This document shows, piece after piece, positions 45,738-52,378 of a stretch of DNA of 64,000 bases. This DNA is from Chryseobacterium sp. OV279 (GTDB taxonomy: Bacteria > Bacteroidota > Bacteroidia > Flavobacteriales > Weeksellaceae). Made by a program: the position numbers and the translations under genes. The notes below the pieces were generated by a model. It had not been told where the DNA came from and did not search any database. It was given only the letters and a program-made list of their open reading frames with translations. Numbering within the stretch: the stretch's first letter is position 1; each line of letters opens with the position of its first letter. The stretch spans positions 372,001 through 436,000 of the forward strand of contig NZ_FQUD01000001.1 of assembly GCF_900128945.1 (NCBI RefSeq), written 5' to 3'.

Positions 45738-46712
45738 ATGAGCAAACCGATTTCTGAATTTATAGAGAAATATTACCTGCACTTCAATGCGGCTGCATTG
45801 GTAGATGCATCTAAGGGGTATGTTGCACATCTTAAAGATGGCGGAAAAATGATGATCACTTTGGCAGGTGCTATGTCTACTGCTGAATTGGGGAAAATCC
45901 TTGCAGAAATGATCCGTCAGGGAAAAGTTGATTTTATTTCTTGTACAGGAGCGAATCTTGAAGAAGATTTGATGAACCTTGTGGCACACTCTCACTACGA
46001 AAGAGTTCCTCATTACAGAGATCTTACGGCACAGGATGAGTGGGCTTTATTAGAAAGAGGATTAAACAGAGTTACAGATACATGTATCCCTGAAGAAGAA
46101 GCTTTCAGAAGACTTCAGAAGCATATTGTGGATATCTGGAAAGATGCAGAAGCTAAAGGTGAGCGTTATTTCCCGCACGAATTCATGTACAAAATGATTC
46201 TTTCAGGAGTTCTTGAGCAGTATTATGAGATTCCAAGAGAAAACTCATGGATGATCGCTGCCGCTGAGAAAAACCTTCCAATCGTGGTTCCGGGATGGGA
46301 AGATTCTACGATGGGGAATATCTTCGCTTCTTACTGTATCAAAGGTGAGCTTACGGCAACTACTATGAAATCAGGAATTGAGTATATGATGTATCTTGCA
46401 GACTGGTACACTAAAAATTCAGCTGGAAAAGGAGTTGGTTTCTTCCAGATTGGAGGAGGTATCGCAGGGGATTTCCCAATCTGTGTAGTACCGATGCTTT
46501 ATCAGGATATGGAGATGCATGACGTTCCTTTCTGGTCTTATTTCTGCCAGATCTCGGATTCTACCACATCTTACGGTTCATACTCAGGAGCAGTTCCGAA
46601 TGAGAAAATCACTTGGGGTAAACTGGATATCACAACACCGAAATTCATCGTTGAAAGTGATGCTACCATCTGTGCACCATTGATGTTCTCTTACATCTTA
46701 GAAAACTCTTAA
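45738..46712 (+). CDS. Deoxyhypusine-synthase-like enzyme
   Basis: A 324-residue NAD-dependent aminobutyl-transfer enzyme of the deoxyhypusine synthase family. NAD/substrate segments include TLAGAMSTAELGK and a G-G-G-I-A-G-D-F-P motif. The catalytic Lys lies in EKITWGKLD, Lys295, aligned with the active Lys of the human enzyme (S-W-G-K). Bacteria lack eIF5A, the substrate of the eukaryotic enzyme. Bacterial relatives are thought to make homospermidine or a related polyamine from spermidine and putrescine. A polyamine role fits the agmatine deiminase gene 3.3 kb upstream, but that enzyme is secreted, so the link is weak. Confidence 0.92.
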   Translation: MSKPISEFIEKYYLHFNAAALVDASKGYVAHLKDGGKMMITLAGAMSTAELGKILAEMIRQGKVDFISCTGANLEEDLMNLVAHSHYERVPHYRDLTAQDEWALLERGLNRVTDTCIPEEEAFRRLQKHIVDIWKDAEAKGERYFPHEFMYKMILSGVLEQYYEIPRENSWMIAAAEKNLPIVVPGWEDSTMGNIFASYCIKGELTATTMKSGIEYMMYLADWYTKNSAGKGVGFFQIGGGIAGDFPICVVPMLYQDMEMHDVPFWSYFCQISDSTTSYGSYSGAVPNEKITWGKLDITTPKFIVESDATICAPLMFSYILENS

Positions 46713-46735
46713 GAATAGATTTCTTATCAAAATAC

Positions 46736-46769
46736 AAACGCTTCAATTCACTTTGAAGCGTTTTTTATA
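46736..46769 (+). terminator. Terminator of the deoxyhypusine-synthase-like gene
   Basis: AAACGCTTCAA (46736-46746) and TTGAAGCGTTT (46753-46763) form an 11-pair stem, then a T-run. Confidence 0.93.
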
Positions 46770-46783
46770 TCCCCACACCGTCA

Positions 46784-46970
46784 TTGCGAGCGAAGCGAAG
46801 CAATCTCACTGATACACCATATCTTTACATTATACATTATAAAAAAAATGGCGTGCCCCTCACCATCCCAAATCCCAAATCCCATACCTCGGGTCGGGCT
46901 GCTCCGGGCTCCACTTCGTTCCGGTACGCTGTACCGCTCGCTGCGCTCGCGCCCTCCATATCCCTCACGC
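46784..46970. repeat. GC-rich non-coding segment with dispersed-repeat motifs
   Basis: It begins with TCATTGCGAGCGAAGCGAAG, a motif widely dispersed in bacterial genomes. After an AT-rich stretch it becomes strikingly GC-rich (46905-46970: GGGCTGCTCCGGGCTCC, then GGTACGCTGTACC, then CGCTCGCTGCGCTCGCGCCC). A plus-strand frame through it (46784-47113) looks like random translation of repeats. It lies just beyond the 3' end of the small minus-strand gene at 46976. Confidence 0.5.
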
Positions 46971-46975
46971 GAAGG

Positions 46976-47122
46976 TCAGTCAAGAGAATTCACCAGCACA
47001 AAATAACGGTAGGCCAGAATTCCTTTCTCTATTTTACTGAGACGGTTCGGATCCTTATTGCTCAACTTCGGGAGCATCTTTTTATTCGCTGCATTCAGCA
47101 GTCTGAAAAATGATTTTTTCAT
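46976..47122 (-). CDS. Small basic protein of about 48 residues
   Basis: A short minus-strand frame starting M-K-K-S-F-F-R-L-L-N and ending Y-F-V-L-V-N-S-L-D. It reads as a real protein: composition Lys/Leu-rich, a central P-K-L-S-N-K-D-P-N-R-L-S-K segment, and aromatic residues near the end. From memory it resembles the very short flavobacterial proteins often labelled SsrA-binding protein, although it lacks any SmpB-like domain. An in-frame ATG at 47146 would add eight residues (M-S-D-F-K-Y-K-D). It lies between convergent or divergent neighbours in a stretch otherwise taken for intergenic. Function unknown. Confidence 0.75.
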   Translation of the reverse strand: MKKSFFRLLNAANKKMLPKLSNKDPNRLSKIEKGILAYRYFVLVNSLD

Positions 47123-47239
47123 ATCTTTATATTTAAAATCAGACATCATTGAATCATTAAGAGTTCAAAAATGATGCAGAAATGGTTTGAAATGTATTTA
47201 AGCCTTATTTTTCAACAAAATAAAACCGATCACTTTACG

Positions 47240-47536
47240 ATGGACGAAATTTTCAAACAACAGATTTACGAGATCACAAGACTTATTCCAAAAGGAAGAG
47301 TTTCCTCTTATGGGGCCATAGCTAAAGCGGTAGGGTATCCCAATCATTCCCGTCATGTAGGAAAAGCGATGGGAGGATGCCCGGAAGATGTACCTGCGCA
47401 CCGGGTCATATCCAGTTCAGGGGTGTTATCGGTTCCTGAGTTTCAGAAAAGACTGGAAGCGGAAGGAATTACTGTGGAAAATCTGAGGATAAAAGATTTC
47501 AAAAAACTATTCTGGAACCCGCTTGAGGAGATTTAA
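47240..47536 (+). CDS. Alkyltransferase-like (ATL) DNA-repair protein
   Basis: A 98-residue O6-alkylguanine transferase homologue. The DNA-binding HTH part is VSSYGAIAKAVGYPNHSRHVGKAM, with Tyr24 and Arg38 at the nucleotide-flipping and Arg-finger positions. The active-site motif that would be P-C-H-R in a true transferase is P-A-H-R at 52-55, so there is no acceptor Cys. ATL proteins bind O6-alkylguanine and pass it to nucleotide excision repair. The start at 47240 (M-D-E-I-F-K-Q) was chosen over an in-frame ATG at 47171 because it begins at the family's usual N-terminus. Confidence 0.9.
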   Translation: MDEIFKQQIYEITRLIPKGRVSSYGAIAKAVGYPNHSRHVGKAMGGCPEDVPAHRVISSSGVLSVPEFQKRLEAEGITVENLRIKDFKKLFWNPLEEI

Positions 47537-47702
47537 TCTTAACTAGAGTTCGGGATAAGATATTTGTTTTTATAATGATTTAAGAATGTTTAAAGTATAA
47601 ATATTATCACTACATAACGTTTCGGGATGCGGGTTCGTGGTTCAAACCAGCAACTAACTTTTACATCCACCTATTTTAAAATCTTCCAAACTTAGGGTAA
47701 TT

Positions 47703-47772
47703 TAATATTCAATAGGAATGGGCTTTAGCCCATTCAACAAAAAAGAAGAAAGCAATTTGGCTTTAGCCAAAA
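47703..47772. repeat. Two-hairpin intergenic repeat, copy B
   Basis: Hairpin 1: AATGGG (47717-47722), CTTTAG, CCCATT (47729-47734). Hairpin 2: TTTGGC (47756-47761), TTTA, GCCAAA (47766-47771). Same order, spacing and leading ATTCAATAGGA as copy A, with compensating changes in the stems. The remainder of the 47537-47952 gap shows nothing else apart from the downstream -7 element. Confidence 0.87.
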
Positions 47773-47922
47773 CCTGAAAAAACAATATCGTTCAGACCCA
47801 TACTCCGTAACCTAAATCTTAATTTTCTTATCTTGAACTCAGGTAGTCTTAACAATCTTACCGTTCAGATAAAAATATTTACAGCTCAGTCATCTATTTT
47901 TTTAAACAGCAGGCAACCGCAA

Positions 47923-47930
47923 TACCTTTG
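47923..47930 (+). promoter_or_regulatory. Bacteroidota -7 element upstream of the secreted hydrolase
   Basis: TACCTTTG matches TAnnTTTG, about 22 bases before the start at 47953. It decides against the in-frame ATG at 47833. Confidence 0.65.
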
Positions 47931-47952
47931 GTTTATAATAAAACTAAAACTT

Positions 47953-48747
47953 ATGAAACCAATTTCAATTTTCACATTTGTATTCCTTTTTTTGGCTGTA
48001 TTTTCAAAAGCTCAGTTGGATGAAAAATTTTATCAGCCAAACAAAACCATGAAGCCTTTTGAATTTAAAATAGCTGAGCAGATTAATTTGCCGGTTGATC
48101 AAGATACAGTCGCTGCCTTTATTGCAAAACCCAACACAAAAAATATTAAAAAAACGATTTTCTATTTTCATGGTGCAGCAGGAAATGTGACGACCTATCA
48201 GTTTATGACCAAACCTTTGGTAGATGCAGGCTATCAGGTCGTGATGATTGATTTCAGAGGCTACGGCATGTCTACAGGAAAACCCAACCATAAAAATGTA
48301 GCAGAAGACGGGCAGAAGCTCTTTGATGAACTGATGAAAAGGTCCGATGTAAAAAACACCAAAGTCTATATCTACGGAGCTTCTCTGGGAACGCAGATCG
48401 CCGCTCACCTTGCCAAAGATAATGTTTCAAAAATCTCAGGTTTGATCCTTGACTGTCCAATGTCTTCTTTCACCGATATAGCTGCTCATTTCGCGCCTCA
48501 ATATAAAGATTTCATCCTACAGTCGATGGTTTCTCCATATGCCGCTAAAGAAGATGTAAAAGCCTTAGGAAAGCTTCCTGTGCTTGTGATTCATGGAGGA
48601 GAAGATCAAACCATTCCTTACGAACAGGGAAAACTGGTTTTTGATAATGCTTCCGAGCCTAAAGTATTCATTCAATCAAAAGGGGATCACTTGCAGGGAT
48701 TGGTGAATAACAAAGAAGAGATCCTGAAAGCAATTGATAAACTATAA
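47953..48747 (+). CDS. Secreted alpha/beta hydrolase
   Basis: A 264-residue exported hydrolase. The signal peptide (about 1-20) ends S-K-A-Q. Fold markers are the oxyanion region H-G-A-A-G at 73-77, the nucleophile elbow G-A-S-L-G with Ser144, the acid in H-G-G-E-D near 220, and the catalytic His in K-G-D-H near 246. It resembles the serine aminopeptidase S33 / monoacylglycerol-lipase-like group; the substrate is unknown. The frame is open from 47833, but only the 47953 start gives a signal peptide and follows the -7 element. Confidence 0.9.
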   Translation: MKPISIFTFVFLFLAVFSKAQLDEKFYQPNKTMKPFEFKIAEQINLPVDQDTVAAFIAKPNTKNIKKTIFYFHGAAGNVTTYQFMTKPLVDAGYQVVMIDFRGYGMSTGKPNHKNVAEDGQKLFDELMKRSDVKNTKVYIYGASLGTQIAAHLAKDNVSKISGLILDCPMSSFTDIAAHFAPQYKDFILQSMVSPYAAKEDVKALGKLPVLVIHGGEDQTIPYEQGKLVFDNASEPKVFIQSKGDHLQGLVNNKEEILKAIDKL

Positions 48748-48755
48748 TGAAAAGG

Positions 48756-48782
48756 GTTTCCAGCGGCGAAGCCGCTGGAAAC
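48756..48782 (+). terminator. Perfect 12-pair hairpin after the hydrolase gene
   Basis: GTTTCCAGCGGC (48756-48767), GAA loop, GCCGCTGGAAAC (48771-48782). No T-run follows on either strand, so it may be a 3'-end barrier or a repeat element rather than a classical terminator. Confidence 0.55.
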
Positions 48783-48788
48783 ACCCAC

Positions 48789-48820
48789 AAAAAATCCCTG
48801 AATACTGATGTATTCAGGGA
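48789..48820 (-). terminator. Intrinsic terminator of the XRE regulator gene
   Basis: On the minus strand TCCCTGAATAC, loop ATCA, GTATTCAGGGA make an 11-pair stem followed by TTTTTT. Confidence 0.9.
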
Positions 48821-48863
48821 GATTTAAATTTATAAATTAACAGGGAGGTTTAAAATCCCATCA

Positions 48864-49253
48864 TTATTTTCTTCCTTTCGGAGCTCTTAATTCTTCTTTC
48901 AATCTTTCATTTTCCTCTTTCAGTAGGGCAATATAATCCTGCAAGCTTTGAATAATGGAGGCCGAAATATTATGAAACTGAGTCATGGTTCCATTTCCTG
49001 AAGAGCTGTCATTAAATACAGGATGATCATAATTAACCACTACTTTAGCTTCCTCATCCTCATAAATATCTTCTACAGTCACATCCAGAAAACGGGCAAT
49101 TTTGTCCCATTCATCTTTTACAATCCGTACATCTCCGCTTTCTTTTCTGCTGTAGTTGGATACATCAGTCGCGATAATATCAGCTATCTGCTGCTGGGTA
49201 TAGCCTTTTTGTTTTCTGATGACGCGTAATTTTTCTTTTTGCATATCCGACAT
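48864..49253 (-). CDS. XRE-family regulator with C-terminal coiled coil
   Basis: A 129-residue protein. A Cro/C1-type HTH (about 5-65: KLRVIRKQKGYTQQQIADII, with VSNYSRKESGD as recognition segment) is followed by a linker, then a C-terminal Leu-zipper-like coil (about 95-122: IIQSLQDYIALLKEENERLKEEL) probably for dimer or tetramer formation. The first frame Met, 20 codons upstream, was rejected in favour of M-S-D-M-Q-K-E-K because the HTH starts there. Three A-T-T-G-x-x-C-A-like sites upstream suggest autoregulation. Confidence 0.88.
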   Translation of the reverse strand: MSDMQKEKLRVIRKQKGYTQQQIADIIATDVSNYSRKESGDVRIVKDEWDKIARFLDVTVEDIYEDEEAKVVVNYDHPVFNDSSSGNGTMTQFHNISASIIQSLQDYIALLKEENERLKEELRAPKGRK

Positions 49254-49275
49254 TTTATACAAAAATGGAAAAAAA

Positions 49276-49314
49276 GCACAATGTGTACAATAGAAAACAT
49301 AAAAAATGTGCAAT
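49276..49314 (-). promoter_or_regulatory. Candidate operator of the XRE regulator
   Basis: On the minus strand ATTGCACA (49314-49307) and ATTGTACA (49291-49284) are spaced repeats. A third half lies in ATTGTGC (49282-49276), which overlaps the palindrome CACAATGTG (49277-49285). The cluster lies 23-61 bases upstream of the gene start. Confidence 0.45.
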
Positions 49315-49400
49315 AAGATTTTATGTCCTGACTACGTTACATTCGTAGAATATTGATATCGGTAGCTAAATTTGAGTTTTTATTTAGATTATAGTAAAAA

Positions 49401-50186
49401 TTATTTACGAATTCGGTTTTTAAAGGCGGAAAATCTACTGTTTTTTTTGACGGTCTTTTCTCTGGTAAAAAGCATTTTTAAGTATCCGAAGAAAGCAGGA
49501 ATCAGAATGGTTACAAAAAGACTGCAAATTCCCAATGCCCAAATCGGCATATCATTTCTTCTCCCCTGAAAATATTCCCAGATCACCCAGGACATCACTC
49601 CGATAAAAAACAGCATGGCTGCAGGAAAAACCAAGTACATCACAAAACCAATCCCTATCCGGAAAATAATAGAGTAGTCCTGACCCAATGAATATAAGAT
49701 AATCCAGGCCATTGCCAGTCCTAATACAAAAAGGAAAAGTGAAACAATAAAAACGATGAGTTTTTGTGTTCCGAAACTTAAGTTGGTCACACTTTGATCT
49801 CCATCCTCATAGCCAATCGTTATTATTTCGCCTATTTCTACGGGATGACTGCTCCCATAGTTTAAAGGTTTTTTGATCAATTGATTTTTATGATCCTTGA
49901 ATTCTACTATTGCTCTTTTAGCTTCATCGGTATCTGATTCCATGAGATCATAGTCAACCACTTTAGCTTCATATTTTGGGGATGAAAAAAAAGAAATTAC
50001 CGGGTGAGAAATCATAGCGACCAAGCCGAAAAATAGACTGGAAACAGCAAAAACAACAAGGCCGGGGTAAATAAAAGAAGCCAGAGAAATAGGTACACCA
50101 TCCTGTCTGGATTTCTTCCTTCTGTAATTCATGAAAAGGATGAAGACTGTAAAAATGAAGGGCGTCAATAAAATAAATTTTCCCAT
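49401..50186 (-). CDS. DUF3592-like membrane protein
   Basis: A 261-residue protein with hydrophobic helices at the N-terminus (about 3-20 and 36-65), a soluble extracytoplasmic domain (about 70-130) resembling DUF3592 (YEAKVVDYDLME, then GEIITIGYEDG), and further helices at about 140-245. It is the last gene of the GIDE-LemA operon, beginning 9 bases after the preceding stop. Function unknown. Confidence 0.72.
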   Translation of the reverse strand: MGKFILLTPFIFTVFILFMNYRRKKSRQDGVPISLASFIYPGLVVFAVSSLFFGLVAMISHPVISFFSSPKYEAKVVDYDLMESDTDEAKRAIVEFKDHKNQLIKKPLNYGSSHPVEIGEIITIGYEDGDQSVTNLSFGTQKLIVFIVSLFLFVLGLAMAWIILYSLGQDYSIIFRIGIGFVMYLVFPAAMLFFIGVMSWVIWEYFQGRRNDMPIWALGICSLFVTILIPAFFGYLKMLFTREKTVKKNSRFSAFKNRIRK

Positions 50187-50195
50187 GGTTTTGTT

Positions 50196-50552
50196 TTAAT
50201 CTTTTTGTGCGTTTTTCAGTTTTGAGGCGTCTTTGAGGAAATTAACGGTCTCCTCTGTATTGAATAGTGTGAAACCGGTTACGCAAATTAGAATGGCCAG
50301 ATAAATCAATGTCAGCTTTAGTTTTTCAAAGCCAATAAATGCTGAGAAAAAAATAAAAGGGATAAACACAATTACGGACAATCCGAAAGTGAGAATGATG
50401 AACCTGAGAATTTTTTTGACAAAGAATATTTTCTTAAAAATACTGTACAGCATCAATAATCCGATGGTAAGAACCGGAAAACCAATAGCCAGACTTCCGA
50501 AAAATTTCTCAGAATTGATAAAACTGCCGAGGGCGCCTAAATCTATTTCCAT
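50196..50552 (-). CDS. Small hypothetical membrane protein in the GIDE-LemA operon
   Basis: A 118-residue protein with three or four hydrophobic segments (about 18-38, 45-75 and 80-100) and a charged C-terminus. No family was recognised. It starts 2 bases after the lemA stop, so it is part of the same transcript. Confidence 0.75.
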   Translation of the reverse strand: MEIDLGALGSFINSEKFFGSLAIGFPVLTIGLLMLYSIFKKIFFVKKILRFIILTFGLSVIVFIPFIFFSAFIGFEKLKLTLIYLAILICVTGFTLFNTEETVNFLKDASKLKNAQKD

Positions 50553-50554
50553 AA

Positions 50555-51106
50555 TTAAAGTGTTATTGTATTATTTTGTTTTTCGCTATCTGAAAACTGA
50601 AGCATTTCCTTTTTCCGGTAATTCATCATTTTAGCAAAAATAAAATCCGGGAAAACTTCAATGCCGGTATTGTACAAATTGATAGAATCGTTGAAATATT
50701 CTCTTCGGTCAGCAATAATATCTTCAAGTTCACTTAATCTTTTCTGAAGCTCAAGAAATGACTGGCTGGCCTTTATTTCAGGATAATTTTCCACAGTAAT
50801 CAAAAATGATTTCAGTTTTCCGTCGATATGGTCAGCGATTTTCATTTTCTGATCGTTTTCTTTGGTATTAAGATATTGGGATCGAAGGGCTACAAGTTCT
50901 TTCAGAATTGTATTCTCGTTCAGGGCGGTTGCTTTTACTGTTCTTACAAGATTGGGAACTTCGTCTGCCCGCTGTTTCAACACCACATCAATGTTGGCAA
51001 AAGCTTTTTGTGAATTATTTTCCAGCATCACCAGTCGGTTATAGTTGCTGATTAAAAAAGTAATCAGACCCACAGAAACAATAATGATAAGTAAAAGCGA
51101 AATCAT
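50555..51106 (-). CDS. lemA: LemA family membrane-anchored protein
   Basis: A 183-residue protein with one N-terminal helix (about 2-18), a short turn (NYNRLVMLENNSQKAFANIDVVLKQR, the diagnostic LemA start), then a long helical bundle. LemA proteins are anchored in the inner membrane, face the exterior or periplasm, and have no proven function. They frequently occur next to GIDE or TPM-domain proteins, as here. The gene lies 13 bases downstream of the GIDE gene. Confidence 0.92.
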   Translation of the reverse strand: MISLLLIIIVSVGLITFLISNYNRLVMLENNSQKAFANIDVVLKQRADEVPNLVRTVKATALNENTILKELVALRSQYLNTKENDQKMKIADHIDGKLKSFLITVENYPEIKASQSFLELQKRLSELEDIIADRREYFNDSINLYNTGIEVFPDFIFAKMMNYRKKEMLQFSDSEKQNNTITL

Positions 51107-51119
51107 AGTTCAGTTGTTA

Positions 51120-52205
51120 TTAACGGTTAAAAATACTTTCGAAAGGATTTGACTTCAGGACCTCTTTCCAGTTTCTCTGTTCAATAATGATTTTAGTCCC
51201 ATTAATGGTAACAGGCGTAAAAAGAATAATGGCAGCAAATACAGCGATGCAGGCTAATGCAGTTAGTGCCCTGAGTTTTAAAGGTCTCCATTTGTTGGAG
51301 AAATTCACAATATCCAATGGAGCAATTCCAAATACTTTTTTACCTTCATCAAAACGGAGAATTGAGTTTGAACCTTCATAAAAAGCCTGTCCGATTAAAA
51401 GGAAATCAGTCTTTTCATCGAGAATATATTCCTGATACCGTTTTCCACCACCTTCCCGCGAATGGGTGGGTGAAAAATTAATCCATTGAAGCTGTGCAGG
51501 AACGATTTCTATTTTTCCGGTTTCATCTTCAATATAAAAGTTTTTAAGCTCTGTTTTTCTGGAGATCTCGTGATAGGAAGTAGAAGTTCTGCCGTCATCA
51601 TCTCTTGTGGTATGAATTTCATCAACCGTATAAATATAACCTACACAAGACGTATCCGTGTCCGGAGAAATAACGGGTTGAATAGCTTTTGCTTTCCCCG
51701 AAATTTCTGCAAGACCCATCGCTACACTTTTTATTGTGGAAGTAGGAAGTGTTCTTTGATAGAAGTAAAACCTGTTTTTATTATTCGGGAGCATGGAGCT
51801 TAAGATGATCACAAAAAAGATGAGGAAGAAAGAATAGATGCCTAAGTAGAAAAAAGCAAGATATCCTAAAAGGGCCAGCAATCCGCCACCAATAATTTTC
51901 CAGACCGGGGTTTTATTTTTTCGCTGTTCTTTAAAGGAATCAACGGTAGATTCAATACCGTTTTTGATCATCCCGATAATAGCCATGGCAAAAACAGAAA
52001 GAAACAACGCTATGAAAACAATTCCCGATTCTTTCCGGAAAAACAGAAAAGCAATCCCTAAAATAGCAGGATCTATGACAAACATAATCCAGCCGGGTTT
52101 TAAGTTAATATTGAAAATTCCGGATAAAATAAAGGTATGAAAGAGGGCAATCCCTAAACAGAACAGGAGGAGAAAAGGAAGTATTTCAGAGGTTATTTCG
52201 AACAT
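51120..52205 (-). CDS. GIDE-domain membrane protein
   Basis: A 361-residue protein with several N-terminal helices (about 7-30, 40-80, 110-135), a central soluble beta-rich GIDE domain (about 150-300: KAKAIQPVISPDTDTSCVGY, then TELKNFYIEDETGKIEIVP, then YQEYILDEKTDFLLIGQAF), and a terminal helix near 310-330. GIDE is the domain also found in the eukaryotic mitochondrial MULAN/MAPL ligase, but no RING finger is present here. First gene of a four-gene operon with lemA. Role unknown. Confidence 0.85.
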   Translation of the reverse strand: MFEITSEILPFLLLFCLGIALFHTFILSGIFNINLKPGWIMFVIDPAILGIAFLFFRKESGIVFIALFLSVFAMAIIGMIKNGIESTVDSFKEQRKNKTPVWKIIGGGLLALLGYLAFFYLGIYSFFLIFFVIILSSMLPNNKNRFYFYQRTLPTSTIKSVAMGLAEISGKAKAIQPVISPDTDTSCVGYIYTVDEIHTTRDDDGRTSTSYHEISRKTELKNFYIEDETGKIEIVPAQLQWINFSPTHSREGGGKRYQEYILDEKTDFLLIGQAFYEGSNSILRFDEGKKVFGIAPLDIVNFSNKWRPLKLRALTALACIAVFAAIILFTPVTINGTKIIIEQRNWKEVLKSNPFESIFNR

Positions 52206-52332
52206 CGGTTACGTTTTGAACAAATGTAATGATATTCAGGATAATAAAGAATCTATAGGATAATTTAAACTAAACTTAGGTAATATGAAGGGGTTGGAAG
52301 AGGGAAGATATCCTTGCCAAGGATTAAGGTAA

Positions 52333-52368
52333 TAAAAAAGGCCGTTGTCACGGTTGTGATACGGCCTT
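52333..52368 (-). terminator. Intrinsic terminator of htpG
   Basis: On the minus strand AAGGCCGT and ACGGCCTT enclose about 15 bases with further partial pairing, followed by TTTTTATT. Confidence 0.88.
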
Positions 52369-52378
52369 CTTTGTGATA

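Noticed and set aside
46784..47113. 109-codon plus-strand frame
   Set aside because: It is translation of dispersed-repeat DNA and runs antisense through the small gene at 46976-47122.
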